Shown: positions 42,641-53,731, counted from the first letter of the stretch. The stretch is DNA of 64,000 nucleotides from Carettochelys insculpta (GCF_033958435.1 NC_134137.1:246310501-246374500); one strand, 5' to 3'. Numbers and translations: made by a program. Notes: generated by a model from the sequence alone, not told the origin.

Positions 42641-44661
42641 CTATGACTATTATGCGTGCTTTCTCCCTTCTGGCCTTCTCCAAGACCTTGTGTATAAGTG
42701 TCGTGGGAGGGAACGCATGAAGTAGAGGTCCCTTCCATGGGATCATGAAGGCATCCCCCAAAGACTCCTGTCCCATGCCCGCTCTAGAGCAGTATTGGAG
42801 ACATTTCTTGTTTTCTCGGGTGGCGAACAAGTCGATTTGGGGAAAACCCCATCTGCGGAACACCTGGTGAAGTAGGTCTGAATGGATCTGCCACTCGTGA
42901 GTGGGCGCAAAGTGTCTGCTGAGTTGGTCCGCCTTGACGTTGTAGACCCCCGGTAGGTATGAAGCCTTTATGATTATATTGTTGGCAATGCACCAGTTCA
43001 AGAGTCGGACTGCCTCTGCACAAAGCGTACGAGACCTGGCTCCCCCCGTCGGTTTATATAAAACGTGGTGGTGTTGTCGGTATTCACGCCGACTATTTTT
43101 CCGCACAGATAATTGTGAAAATGCCTGCACGCATTGAACACTGCCCTGAGCTCTAATATGTTTATGTGCAGTGTCTTCTCTGGGGGGGACCATAATCCTT
43201 GAGTGGTTTTGTTGTCCATGTGAGCCCCCCCATCCCATATAGGAGGCATCTGTTGTAATGAACACAATAATTTGCAGTTGGCGGAAGGGCACCCCTGTTT
43301 GGAGATTCTTGGCATTTCCCCACCATGTTAGCGAGCTTCGTGCCTCTGTTGTAAGTGACACCCTCTTGTGGACAGTGTGCATTGAGGGTTTGTATACGGT
43401 TGCCAACCAATGCTGCAATCCTCGCATATGCAGCCTGGCGTTTTGCACCACAAACGTGGTGGTTGCCATATGCCCCAACAGTTGTAAGCACGTGAGAACT
43501 GGAACAGTGGGGCTGTACATTAGTAGTTGTACGAGAGATTCTATGGCACGAGAACAAGCCTCGGGTAAATACACCCTTGACGTGACTGAGTCTATCCGAG
43601 CCCCTATAAACTCTGTATTTTGTGTGGGGTCTCTTTGACTTTGAGAAATTGATGATGAGGCCCAGTGAAGTAAATGTTTTTGTGGTGATGTGTATCATCC
43701 GTAATACTTCCGCCCGGGAAGTTCCCTTTAGCAGACAATCGTCCAGGGACGGGAAAATGAAAACTCCCTGTCTGTGTAGGTATGCTGACACCACCACTAA
43801 GGTCTTGGTGAAGACTCTGGGTGCTGAAGAGAGTCCAAATGGGAGGACTCTGTACTGGAAATGATCTGTGCCCACAAGGAACCGGAGGAAACGCCTGTGG
43901 GCTGGATGAATTGCGATATGAAAATACGCATCCTGTAAGTCGAGGGCTGCAAACCAATCGCCATGGTCTACTGCCGTGATTATTGAAGCCATCGTAGTCA
44001 TTTTGAAGCGCTGTTTGCGTAGGTACTGGTTCAGTGCGCGTAGATCCAAAATGGGTCTCCACCCTCCTGTCGTCTTTTCCGTCAGGAAATACCTGGAGTA
44101 GAACCCTTTGCCTTGAAATTGTTCCGGTACTCTCTCCACTGCCCCTATGAATAGGAGGTGGTCCACCTCCCGCCTTAATTCTGGTAGGTGAGAGGGGTCT
44201 CTGAGAAGGGGTGCGGTGGGAGGATTTGGTGGAGGTAAAGACTGGAAGGGGATCGTGTATCCCGTGTTTACAATCTCCAGTACCCACTTGTCCGACGTGA
44301 TGCTTTTCCATTGTGGGTAAAATGGTTTGAGTTGGTGATGGAACACGTACTGAGATTGGCACTGAGGTACGGTCTTGGCTTCGCGGCCCTCGACATACCC
44401 GTCAAACTTGCTGTCTTGCACTTTGCCCTGCGGAGGCGTTGTCCTGCTGAGGCTGGCGCCTAGGGCCCTTATAATGTGTTTGTTGATGACGTCCCTGATC
44501 ATACCCCCGTTGAAATTGGGTACTTTGCTGTTGGTAACCATAACGGCGTTGCTGAGGATAAAATTTCTTCCTTCTGAACGGTGGGGTATATATCCCAAAA
44601 GTCCGAAGTGTCGCTCTGGAATCTTTGCTCGAGTGTAGGACTGAGTCAGTCGATTCAGCAA
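42600..44661 (-). pseudogene. DIRS reverse transcriptase/RNase H, copy 4, nearly open
   Basis: From 44661 the frame is open through the RT: QWKSITSDKWVLEIVNTGYT, GGWRPILDLRALNQYLRKQ, motif A LQDAYFHIAIHPAHRRF, VLPFGLSSAPRVFTKTLVVV and motif C SLDDCLLKG, which keeps both aspartates but has serine for tyrosine. A frameshift after INFSKSK (near 43635) and another pair around the C-run at 43226-43231 disturb RNase H (TTDASYMGWG, LELRAVFNACRHF, NTDNTTTFYINRR). The post-RNase H block is intact: PQIDLFATRENKK, LLHAFPPTTLIHKVLEKARR, VPTWDWQQWFPLLLRM. It is the most complete polymerase in the cluster. Confidence 0.87.
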
Positions 44662-46580
44662 ACAATTTTATTTTGTCAAAGGGTAGGTCTGCAATTTTGA
44701 CCTGTAACTCCTTTGGAATGCCGGATGTGTGAAGCCATGACTCTCTCCGCATTACCACTGCGGTGGTCACGGCGCGGGCCGCTGTGTCCGCCACATCCAG
44801 TGCAATCTGCACGCCCGCTCGAGAAGCCGCGTAGCCCTCTTGCACAATTGCCTTAAGAATTGGCCTTTTATCCTCCGGAAGGAAGTCCATGAGGGCAGTA
44901 AGCTTGGAATAGTTGTCGAAATTGTGATTCAACAAATGAGCGGCATAGTTGGCCATGCGGAGCAACAGAGTAGAGGAGGAGTAGGCTTTTCTACCCAAAA
45001 GATCCAGCTTTTTTATGTCCTTGTCCAATCCCCCAGATTTGTACTGGGACAATTTGGACCTGTGTTGGGACGATTCAACCACTATCGAGTTTGGCTGTGG
45101 ATGACTAAATAGAAATTCCATACCTTTCACAGGGACGAAGTACTTTTTGTCCACTCTTTTGTTGGTAGGAGGAGCGGATGCTGGAGTCTGCCATATATTA
45201 GTGGCTGCCTCCATGATTGCATCGTCCAGAGGAATAGCAATTTTAGAAGAAGATGGAGGCCTGAGGTTTTTAAGGAGTCTGTGGTGTTTCTCCTGCACCT
45301 CCGCCACTTGAATATCTTGGGATTGAGCTACTCGTTTGAACAGCTCCTGGAACTGTTTCAGGTCATCTGGGGGAGAAATGTCTCCAGGGACCATGGCCTC
45401 GTCTGGCGAGGATGAGGAGGCATCACTATGGTATCTCTCCTCCAATTCCTCTGGATCCTGGCTGTACTGATGTGATTGCCTTTGTGGAATTTCGAGGTGG
45501 GGTTCAATGTCTTTATACCCAGCCTCTGATTGGGGAACTCGTGGTGTTCCCCCAGGTGGAAGCAGAACACTGGCGTTGAGGGGTGGTCGACGGGGATCCA
45601 TAGTGAGACGTCGACCTCCTATGCTGACGCCCCGCATAATGATGGCGGTCGTAGCAACAGGGACAGGGGCCCAGCGATGGAGACCTGGACCATGACCCAA
45701 GGATGTAAGGGTGGTGCCTGGAATGACGAGACCTCCGAGATGATACCGACGTATGAGGAGAGCCTCTGTGAGAAGAGTCGTAGGGATCTCTGCTAGATGA
45801 TGGAGAAAAGCGTGCAGACCCCTGTGATGGACTCCAAAGAAAAGGAGAAGGACGTCTGTGGCAGGCTGAAGATGTTGCTGCCCGTCGAATCTCTGGTGGT
45901 GATCGTGGTGACAGAGGAAGTGCAATTACCTCAGGAGAGGGGCTGCGGTGCCTGGTCTTCATTTTAGCCTTTACCCTCTCGGGTGGTCTTGTCGATGAAC
46001 TTGGTACTGGAGCAGGTGTCATGCTGATTTCCACTGCTCCCGGTGCTGTTGTTGCCAGTGCCATCGATCCCGGTGCCTCTGGGGAAGTCTCGATCAGTGC
46101 CGCAGTAGCCGGTGCCGGACTGACTAGTGCCCGCACGGCTCTCTGTGCTGACTCCCCAGTAGCTGCAGGGCCTTGAGTGGTTGCATGCGCCACAGCTGTA
46201 CCAGTGGAGGAAGCCAGCATGCGCGGGCCCTTTGTTACACTCGTCCCGCTCCCAACAGTAAGGGCCGGGGATCGAGCAGGCGAGGCTCTTCTTTTCTTCT
46301 GCGCAGAGGAGGTCAAAGAGGCAGCCTTCCTCTTGTGCGGTCCTGAAGAGCCCTCCGCATGCGTTGCCTTCGATGAGGCAGGCTGAAGTGCTTTGTCAAC
46401 TAACAGCATCTTCAGCCTCATTTCTCTATCTTTTCTAGCTCTATTAGTCAACTTGGAACAATGGGAGCACTTCTGGGGAACGTGCGTCTCCCCAAGGCAC
46501 CGTATGCATCTGCTATGGCCATCCGAAGCAGGCATGGCCTCCCGGCAAGATTCACACTGCTTAAAGCCGGGGGATGGCAT
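44402..46580 (-). pseudogene. DIRS gag-like protein, copy 4, one frameshift
   Basis: Start MPSPGFKQCESCREAMPA at 46580. The cysteine cluster (CESC, DGHSRCIRCLG, CSHCSKL) is followed by a Lys-rich stretch (HKRKAASLTSSAQKKRRASP), a Pro/Ala-rich linker and an Arg/Ser-rich tract (SSRRSRHSRHHPY). One frameshift near 45560 leads into the second frame, which runs to 44402: SSSPDEAMVPGDISPPDDLK, EVQEKHHRLLKNLRPPSSSK, KYFVPVKGMEFLFSHPQPNS, RKAYSSSTLLLRMANYAAHL and the Q/Y-rich tail. Together about 730 residues, giving the best view of the full-length gag of this family. Its last part overlaps the RT start in another frame. Confidence 0.86.
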
Positions 46581-46876
46581 TGTTAAAACTTAACTCTGAG
46601 TCCTTAGGTGCTAATAGCACACTTAACAGTCTGTTAGGTGATGTTAATAACCGTTGGCCTTTGAAGGCCGACAAACAAAAGCAGCGGGCCCGCCCGGAGG
46701 CGGCTGCTGCGGTTTTAAGATAGTCTTTAACTTTTAACAGAGTAACTAACTATAATAAACTATAGAACTGCTAACTATGAACTGTTAAAAACTATTAACA
46801 CGAGAAAAAAATAAGATTTATCTGTCTCAGGCGTTGGAGCCGGAGAGGATTCCGTCTGCAGCCGTTAGCGGTTGAG

Positions 46877-47043
46877 AAGGAACTGGCGGGAACCAGATCG
46901 CGCACGTGACCGTAAGCGCGCGAAGAGCCGACGCGCATCAGTGCATGCGCGACCCGACGGAGACTGCTGAAGATTTTCCGAGCTGCGGCGCCGGGGCGAG
47001 CCCGACACCTACTGTGGAGCACCCACGGGGACCACTCGAAGAC
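46877..47043. repeat. DIRS copy 4 right inverted terminal repeat
   Basis: Reverse complement of about 41075-41237, ending GGGGACCACTCGAAGAC. Unlike copies 1-3 it lacks a long T-run between this repeat and gag. Confidence 0.9.
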
Positions 47044-47390
47044 GAAAGAATGTTTTGTACAGCTAAAGAATGCATCTGCCCATCCAAATGCCATGCTCTG
47101 AGATGTAGCACATGTGGATTGGGATGTCAGATCTAACCATTGTATTGGGTCAATAGATCAGGGAAGTTGGGATGGGAATCAGCGGGGGAACAACATGTGG
47201 AGGGGATTGGAAAACCAGCTCTAGGCCAGGAGGGGGCAATCAGAATGACCATGTTTCATCCTCTCAGATCTCATGCAGTTTCTGAAGCAGGTGCCCTGGT
47301 GGAAGGAAGGCACAGTTGAGCTAGTCTGATGAGGAAAGCAGGAGACCATCACCCTAGGAATGCTGGCTGTGGGGGAAATACTCTTTCTAA
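47044..47390 (-). pseudogene. Older DIRS element, upstream part (post-RNase H block)
   Basis: On the minus strand this encodes a decayed version of the block before the recombinase: LAQLCLPSTRAP (compare LLYAFPPTTLI), MVILIAPSWP (compare RIIVIVPTW), LRAWHLDGQ and VQNILS, which runs directly into the recombinase remnant at 41035 once DIRS copy 4 is ignored. Several stops are present. Beyond 47390 no DIRS similarity is visible, so the element is truncated on its 5' side. Confidence 0.68.
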
Positions 47391-48717
47391 ATAATTTCTT
47401 GTTTGCTTTTCATTGCAGTTTTTCAGTAGCTTTCAGATTATCCTTTAAATAGGGACACACAGAAGGGTCGAAACATTCACAAGGTTTCAGCATTGAGAAC
47501 ACTCGCAAATGTTGAATTTCGCAAATACAGAGAAGCGGCAGCTGCCAGTGCTCCCCGCTCCGGGGAAGAGGTGGCTTCCAGTGCTCCCCACCCTGCAGCC
47601 CCACAGAAGCTGCCACTCGTGAATAATTGAATTTGTGAATGTTAAGTACACAAAATGTGGGGACCTTGCTGTGTTAGGTTTGTTGGGAGCTTGGGGGAGT
47701 TTCATTTTGCCTTTTAATATGGCTTTGTAACAAAAATGCATTTCAAAATATGAAAAGTGATTGCACTCTTGGCTGGGCCTAGAGTTTGTGCATTTGTGGT
47801 TTTGTTTAAATCTCTCCCTGAATTCTCACAATTAAAAAAAAACATCCATAGAAAATACGATAGTGGCACTCCTGGGTCTTGTCTACATTCGCAAGTTACA
47901 GCACAGAAAAATCAGCTCCAAGCACTCTAACTCCCGAAGTGCCCACACTGGCAAGGCAGTTAGTGTACACAAAGTCCACAGCTGCCCCTCTGCCTTTGTA
48001 AACATTTGCATCCACACAGGGTTCTACACAATGCTCCTGGAAGGGGCCAACTCCACCTACTCTATGCCATGATGTTAATACACAACTCTTTCCATCACAG
48101 ACCCACTTTATTGTCTTTTGTTTACTAAGGTTGATTATTTTGTGCAGAAACTTAAATACAAAAGCAAACCTGAACACTAATTGTCCTTTGTTCTGATTTT
48201 TAATGTGTTTCAAAGTTGGAGTGTGGGCATTTCATTGGTTGGTTGAAATTTAAAAAAAATAAAAGTCTGGGGCATGGGGGGGTTCATCATTACTTGCCAG
48301 CCAGCTCTGAGAGCATAAGTGTTCTGTCCTCACAGCCACAGCACCTAGCCGTTCGGAGTGCGGTATTTTTGCTTTTTCTAGTTCATCATTTTTGAAAGGC
48401 AGGGAAGTATAAATTTGTAAGTAATAGTATGAATTTATCTTTACGTCTGTGCAGAGGTTGCAAATAGGTTATTTTGAAAGCTACATCTTTTTCCTAAGAT
48501 TTAAGACATGACTACACTGGCAGATGTAAAGTGCTGAGAGTTACAATACTGCTCACAGAGTGCGCAGAGAAACCACTGTCAGCTACCAGTGCAATAGCAT
48601 GACCACACTTCCAGCACTACAAAGTGAGGAAGAGGAGTTCAACGCTGAACTTGTCATGCCTAGCAGCTACGCCACAAGAATGCTTGTGGCATTCATGGAG
48701 GTGCAAACTACTGTGAA
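47391..48717. other. Unassigned stretch with MITE-like pieces
   Basis: At 47876-48010 the run GGTCTTGTCTACATTCGCAA with AACTCCCGAAGTGCCCACAC resembles a hAT-type MITE. A second piece at 48503-48680 (GACATGACTACACTGGCAGA) may belong to the same family. I could not define ends. No exon is recognised. Confidence 0.4.
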
Positions 48718-49240
48718 AAGCTGCTTTAGTAAGGCATTTGATACAGTGTCACGTGACCTTATCAGTAACTTGCATGACAATGTGTTCCCACCACTTAGTG
48801 CTTGTTTCCTGACCACTAAAGTCCAGGTATACCATGTCCACTGCTTCCCCTTTATCAACAAGGCTTGCTAGCCCATTGAAGAAATATCAGGTAGGTTTAA
48901 CATGATTTGTTCTTGTTATCTATCACCTTGTTATCTTTCAGATGTTTGCAGATGGATTCCTTAATTATTTGTTCCATCATCTTTTCAGGCACTGAAATTA
49001 AGCTGACTGGTCTGTAATTTCCCAGGTTGTCTTTGTTTCCCTTTTTTATAAATGAGCACTGTATTTGCCCTCTTTCCAATCTTCTGGAATCTCTCCTGAT
49101 TTCCATGACTTTTCAAAGATGATAGTTAGTGGCTTGGACACCTCCTCTATCAAGCTCCTTGAGTATTCTAGGATGCATTTCATCAGGATTTGAAATAAAT
49201 TCCCAATTTACCTATTCTTTAATTTTTGTCATGTCTCATA
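48718..49240. mobile_element. CR1 LINE fragment with internal inversion
   Basis: At 48718-48780 the plus strand encodes the reverse transcriptase motif A block (CFSKAFDTVSRDLISNLHD). From about 48828 to 49240 the minus strand encodes earlier CR1 blocks: SLISVPEKMMEQIIKESICK, IKKGNKDNLGNYRPV and LPDIFLQWASKP-like residues. The two parts are adjacent in LINE order but in opposite orientation, as expected from a 5' inversion during target-primed insertion. Confidence 0.75.
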
Positions 49241-49909
49241 GGAAAAAATGTTCATATTTTAAACTGACAATAACCCACCGACTACGGATGGCCTACAGAT
49301 ATTAGGAGGTCACCACTTTGACACCTGGCATGAGGGAAGAGAGAACACCTGATGCAAAGCCTCCGGAGATCAACTGGATTCTGATTTCCACTGACTTAAC
49401 TGGCTCAGTCCCCAGGACTAAAATGGCTTGCAAGCAGCTTTCGAAGTACATGATGATTGGGAAATCCAAGTGATAATAGGGGACAAAGTAGGAAAGAAAG
49501 GGAGCAAAATATAGATTGTGAAAGTTTCCTTCTCTGTGGCTCACTCCAGCAGCCTCAAAAGTCAGATTGGGGGTGGGTAGGTTTTTGAGCATTCATTTTT
49601 TTAAAATGATGAGCCACCTTAAAGCAGAGTCGTACTGCTCTGTTCTTGTAACACGTTCAGAGAGAACATGCAATACCACAATCTCTATGCCCATTCTCCA
49701 CTTGTCTCTTTGGAGTAATGACTCACATTTGTGCCTTGAATTGCACTGGGAACATATACCAATAACTTATATAAGTTGCATGTATTAAACTAACCTTCAA
49801 CCCCAATGGTATTAATAGATCAGACATCAGTACAGTGGATATAACTCACACTGAATTACTTAAGGTGGAATTGCAAAATGTTTGTGAAGTTTCTCAATTA
49901 CTGAAAATA
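49241..49909. other. Unassigned stretch
   Basis: No gene or repeat is recognised. The region lies in the presumed host intron. Confidence 0.5.
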
Positions 49910-50511
49910 CACGCATCCCTCATTTAACGAGTACTTTACTAACGAGCATTCACTAAAACGAGGGACATACATACATAGCTTTGTTTGCTAAAAGAGTGAA
50001 TGTCCCCCGCTTATATGAGCCAGCCACGGGGTCCTTGGCGGGGCAGGGAGACCCCCAGCCCCGCAGGAGCGTCCCCGGCTGGGGAAACCCGCAGCCCCAG
50101 CCCGGCCCGCTCCCAACACCCCCGGCATGCAACTCCCCACACACACACCACAGCCAGGTCCGGTCCCCGAGTCCCCGGGCCCGCCACACCCCCCACAGGT
50201 ACCACTACTTCAGTCTGAGGAAGGAGCCATCCCCTCCTCCACTGGAGCTGCTACCAGGTTTTAAGCCTGCCTCCCACTCATGGCCCTAAACTGCCCCCAG
50301 CCTTTAACCTTTTCCAATCCCTGCCCCCAGCCAAGGTTCACTTACTTTTCAAAAGCAGTGCCACATGCCGCCACTCCTTCCCCCAATTAGAAGCACTAGG
50401 AACCAGAGACTTTAACGTGTATGTAATGATAATTTAGTGTCCTTCTTACGAGTTTTCGCCTACAAGCAGAATGTTGGGAACCAACTGTGCTTGTATAGCA
50501 AGGGATTAGCA
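49910..50511. mobile_element. Probable Tc1/mariner (Tigger-like) derivative with GC-rich middle
   Basis: TA flanks both ends. The left end CACGCATCCCTCATTTAACG and the right end, read inward, TGCTAATCCCTTGCTATACA are weak inverted repeats, and the inner runs AACGAGTAC and CTTACGAGTTTTCG recall Tigger ends. The centre (about 50020-50330) is proline-codon-like GC-rich sequence without a recognisable protein. Confidence 0.5.
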
Positions 50512-50574
50512 TACTATTGAATCATCTGTAATTGTACAAAGACAGCATTTGAAATTCAATAGAAAAATATTTAC

Positions 50575-50688
50575 CTATTTCGGCTAATTTCTCAAAGTCA
50601 GTTTCAGACATGCTGTCTCTTAGGAACAAGCGTAAGTCTTGCTGAATGATATTTTCTGGTTTCAATGCTTTTTGGTTCCCAGTTATTC
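50575..50688 (-). CDS. ARHGAP8: Exon of the same p50RhoGAP/ARHGAP8-like host gene
   Basis: On the minus strand a 114-bp open segment lies between a good acceptor (TTCTTTGTTTGTTCTAG/GAATAA) and a donor (GAAATAG/GTAAAT). It encodes ITGNQKALKPENIIQQDLRL and FLRDSMSETDFEKLAEI. It starts with two and ends with one base of split codons, and the end G joins AA of the exon at 38437 to make a glutamate codon, continuing EIELQKDEAEH. The 12.1-kb intron between them holds DIRS copy 4 and the older DIRS. The methionine in DSMSETDF could be an alternative translation start. I do not recognise this part by itself; assignment rests on phase and order. Confidence 0.5.
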
Positions 50689-51752
50689 CTAGAACAAACA
50701 AAGAAGTTACCATCACTGTGAAAAGACCATCATCTTGTATTTACATTGTACACAACTAAACAAAAAAAAACAAACATATTACCCAATCACAATCATGTGA
50801 TTGGAGCTAAATCATTTTTATTTAGTAGAAATGTTGTTACAATGAAGAGGATTATCATGGGTTTTGACTTATCAGTCAAGATACTGTGAGGTGTAATAAT
50901 AGGATTCTCTGTAAAGTCAGAGTAATTTGGTTTTCCCTTCTTCAAAACACATGTGGAATCCATCTTATATAGAAGCCATTTCTTGTTTCTTATTTCTGCG
51001 CATACACAAGAGCTTGAACTTTTCCTCACCTATTTGGGAACGGGAAGGAGGATGAGCTAAGTGGAATGCATTAGTGAACTGTTTGGATTTGGGGCTCTTA
51101 CTCCCTAGTACCTGTTCCTCCTGACTGATAACAGTTTTCTCTCTGAAAACGATTATGTTTCTCTAATTGCTTCTGGCTGTGGACTTGTTTGTGTAAGGTT
51201 ATAAAATACTAGAGTTAGCTACATCAAGCAGCCTTGCTGGACCTGGTTTTACTAGTGTCCAGTTTGGCTCATCTGTTGCCTTATTGAATTCAATAAAGCT
51301 GAATGTTAGTCGCCTAAACACAGAGAAGACTTTTGCTTCAACCACCTGGAGGTTCCACCGACATCCCAACGTGCCACTTGCCCGGACGGAGGGACCGACA
51401 CTCCACTTCCAAGCCTGTCAAAGTGCGCACAATAGAATGCAAGAGGAAAACCTGTTACAAAATCTCCTGGCAGGGGCGTGGGACTGGAGTGGCGGCCAAC
51501 TGTTGGGGTAAGGGGAGCTACGAGTTCCACCTTTGTGAAGAGGCTGATATTCTTTGATTGTTTGTGTCTGTCTTTATCTATTAGGCCTGTCTTGTATGTT
51601 ACAGTTCCCAAAGGGCACACCCGTGTCTCTAGTGATACAGCCATGCGCTGAACCCTCTAACCAAAAGAGAAGAGAGACTCAGCTACAGCACACTTTCTTG
51701 CTAAGAGCTATCTGATAGTCTCTTGAAGTATGCATCTCCTTTCATTTCACAC
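50689..51752. other. Unassigned stretch
   Basis: No further exon of the host gene is recognised upstream. An A-run is at 50760-50770. Confidence 0.45.
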
Positions 51753-52214
51753 GGGCTGCATCTACACTACCACCTTCCTTCAAAGGAAAGATGGTAATTA
51801 GGGTATTGAGAGTTTACTAATGAAGTGCTGCCATGCATAGGCAGCACTTCATTAAACAAATTCCCCCCCATGGCAACTCCGCAGTTTTAAACGTCCAAGT
51901 ACCGGCATGTATCTAGCGTGGCGCACCCGCCGATACTTCAAAGTTCCGGGGCAACTTCGAAGTCCCCTTACTCCTCAAAATTTTGAGTAAGGGGACTTCG
52001 AAGTTTCCCCGGCACTTCAAAGTACCGGCGGGTGAGCCACAGCAAGACATGTGCCAGTACTTCGAAATTTAAAACTTTGGAGTTGCTGGGGGGGGGGGTG
52101 TGCAGAATTTGCTTAATGAAATGCTGCCTATGCACCGCAGCACTTCATTAGTAAACTCCCAACACCCTAATTACCATCCTTCCTTCAAAGGAAGGTGGTA
52201 GTATAGACAAGCCC
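51753..52214. mobile_element. Palindromic MITE, 462 bp
   Basis: The left end GGGCTGCATCTACACTACCA and the right end, read inward, GGGCTTGTCTATACTACCAC are inverted repeats. The symmetry continues through CAGCACTTCATTA and ACTTCGAAGTCCCCTTACTC to a centre near 51983 (CTCAAAATTTTGAG). This resembles the other TTCGAA-rich palindromes in the window. Confidence 0.82.
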
Positions 52215-52270
52215 AAATTGTTTCACTTTTTAAACAAACAGCAGCTATGCTTCAAAATTAACAGATTACC

Positions 52271-52743
52271 TGAGGCTGCCGCTACACTACCCATTCTTCC
52301 ATCCGAGGTTTCACGGTAATGAGGCAATTCAAAGCAAGCTAATGAGGCGTTAACGTGCATATTGAGCACCTCATTAGCATAATGGCAGCCAGGCGAACAG
52401 ACTTCGAAGTGCAGACTGACAGTGAACATTGGAGCAGTTTGAAATGTGCCCCACTTCGACATTCCTTACTCCCACAGAATTAGATGGGAGTAAGGGAATA
52501 TTGAAGTGGGGCGCTTATTTCAAAGCTGCCCTCATCTTCACTGTCATAGAAATACTCCCAATCATGAAGGTAGAGGCTTGTCTACACTGGCAACTTTTTC
52601 GAATAAGTTTTTCAAAGTCTGTTCGCCTGGTTACCATTATGCTAATGAGGTGCTGAATATGCACACTAGGGCCTCATTAGCCTGCTCCAAATTGCCTCAT
52701 TACCACGGCACCTCCGATGGGAGAATGGTGTGTATGAGCAGCC
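52271..52743. mobile_element. Second TTCGAA-rich MITE, imperfect palindrome
   Basis: Ends GAGGCTGCCGCTACACTACC and, read inward from the right, GCAGGCTGCTCATACACACC. Inner mirrored runs include CTAATGAGGC, CCTCATTAGCATAATGG and CCCACTTCGACATTCC. About 80 bp around 52560-52640 (AGAGGCTTGTCTACACTGGC) break the symmetry and may be a piece of another copy. Confidence 0.7.
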
Positions 52744-53515
52744 TGCTATCACAACTCTTAATACAAAAGTGGTTGTAAACGCTGCTCATGGCAGCTTTTC
52801 TTAGCACAATGCCATAGGTTTTTTCCACTGTTTCATTTAGGGGTGGAGTCCTCTCAATAGTCAGCTGTTGATTAGCACTCTCCTGAAATGTACTAGAAAT
52901 AATTGCATCTTTTCTGCTTAATCAGCCAGATTTTCTTTCATTGTTCAAACCACAGAACTAAGTATTTCAGCAGAACTTTTGTCTCTAGTTTATTGTTCCA
53001 AATCCAACCTGAGTCAGCAAAGATCAGAAATCTGATCTGTTTATCAGACATCTGTTTTAGTGGCCTGGGTGACAGTGGTTGGTAGCTTCCATCAAGATCC
53101 TAGTGGAAGGAAGTCAACACTACCACAAAAACATGGGAAAAACTACAGCAATTTTGGATAAGAGGATAAATACAAGTTTAAATGTCTTCTTGATGTGGGA
53201 ATGGTTATTTGTCAGAACTAGTTTTTTACCAGGCAAATACACATTTTTACCATCCAGGGGAAATCTTGTTACAGCCAGTTTAGATGTTTGCTACAGTGGA
53301 GCCCTGTTTATTTGATCTAATTGGGACAGGAGCCAGATCAGATAATTAAAACTTTGGATAACCAGGGCAGCGGCCCCAGACAACAGGTTTCCTTGTATGA
53401 TTCTCCTTCCCACTCACTTTTTTTTCTAAGACTGCTATCTTTTTGAATTTTTCTCAAAATAGCTGGCAAAGTGGTCTTCCATGTTTGCTCATATTTAAAT
53501 ATTTTGAGGAGAGTC
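52744..53515. other. Unassigned stretch
   Basis: No gene is seen. At about 53287-53372 the run GTGGAGCCCTGTTTATTTGA with TTTGGATAACCAGG resembles a Tigger-like end. Confidence 0.4.
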
Positions 53516-53527
53516 ACTATACTCACT

Positions 53528-53719
53528 TATCGGAGGGGTAGTCGTGTTAGTCTGGATCTGTAACAGCAACGAAGGGTCCTGTGATACCTTATAGACTAAA
53601 CAGAAAAGTTCTGAGCATGAGCTTTCATGATCTGATGAAGTGAGTCTGTGCTCCCGGAAGCTCATGCTCAGAACTTTTCTGTTAGTCTATAAGGTGCCAC
53701 AGGACCCTTCGTTGCTGTT
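53528..53719. mobile_element. Penelope-like terminal palindrome with perfect 12-bp target duplication
   Basis: The left arm (GTCTGGATCTGTAACAGCAA, CGAAGGGTCCTGTG, ACCTTATAGACTAA, CAGAAAAGTTCTGAGCATGA) is mirrored by the right arm ending AAGGTGCCACAGGACCCTTC GTTGCTGTTA. ACTATACTCACT occurs exactly on both sides (53516-53527 and 53720-53731). Such paired inverted tails are a Penelope insertion product. Confidence 0.88.
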
Positions 53720-53731
53720 ACTATACTCACT

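Larger units (their letters stand above)
41036..47043 (-). mobile_element. DIRS retrotransposon, copy 4
   Basis: A minus-strand DIRS of about 6.01 kb. It is related to copy 1 and clearly distinct from copies 2 and 3. Inverted ends are at 41036-41237 and 46877-47043, the ICR at 41309-41415. It lies inside the recombinase gene of the older DIRS, with GAAA on both sides (CTGGAAAGAG and GACGAAAGAATG). Its genes carry few lesions, each about one to three frameshifts, so it is the most intact copy overall. Confidence 0.92.

Noticed and set aside
50000..50300. CpG island or promoter of the host gene upstream of the exon at 50688
   Set aside because: The GC-rich part lies downstream of that exon on the minus strand and inside a probable Tigger-like element with TA flanks.
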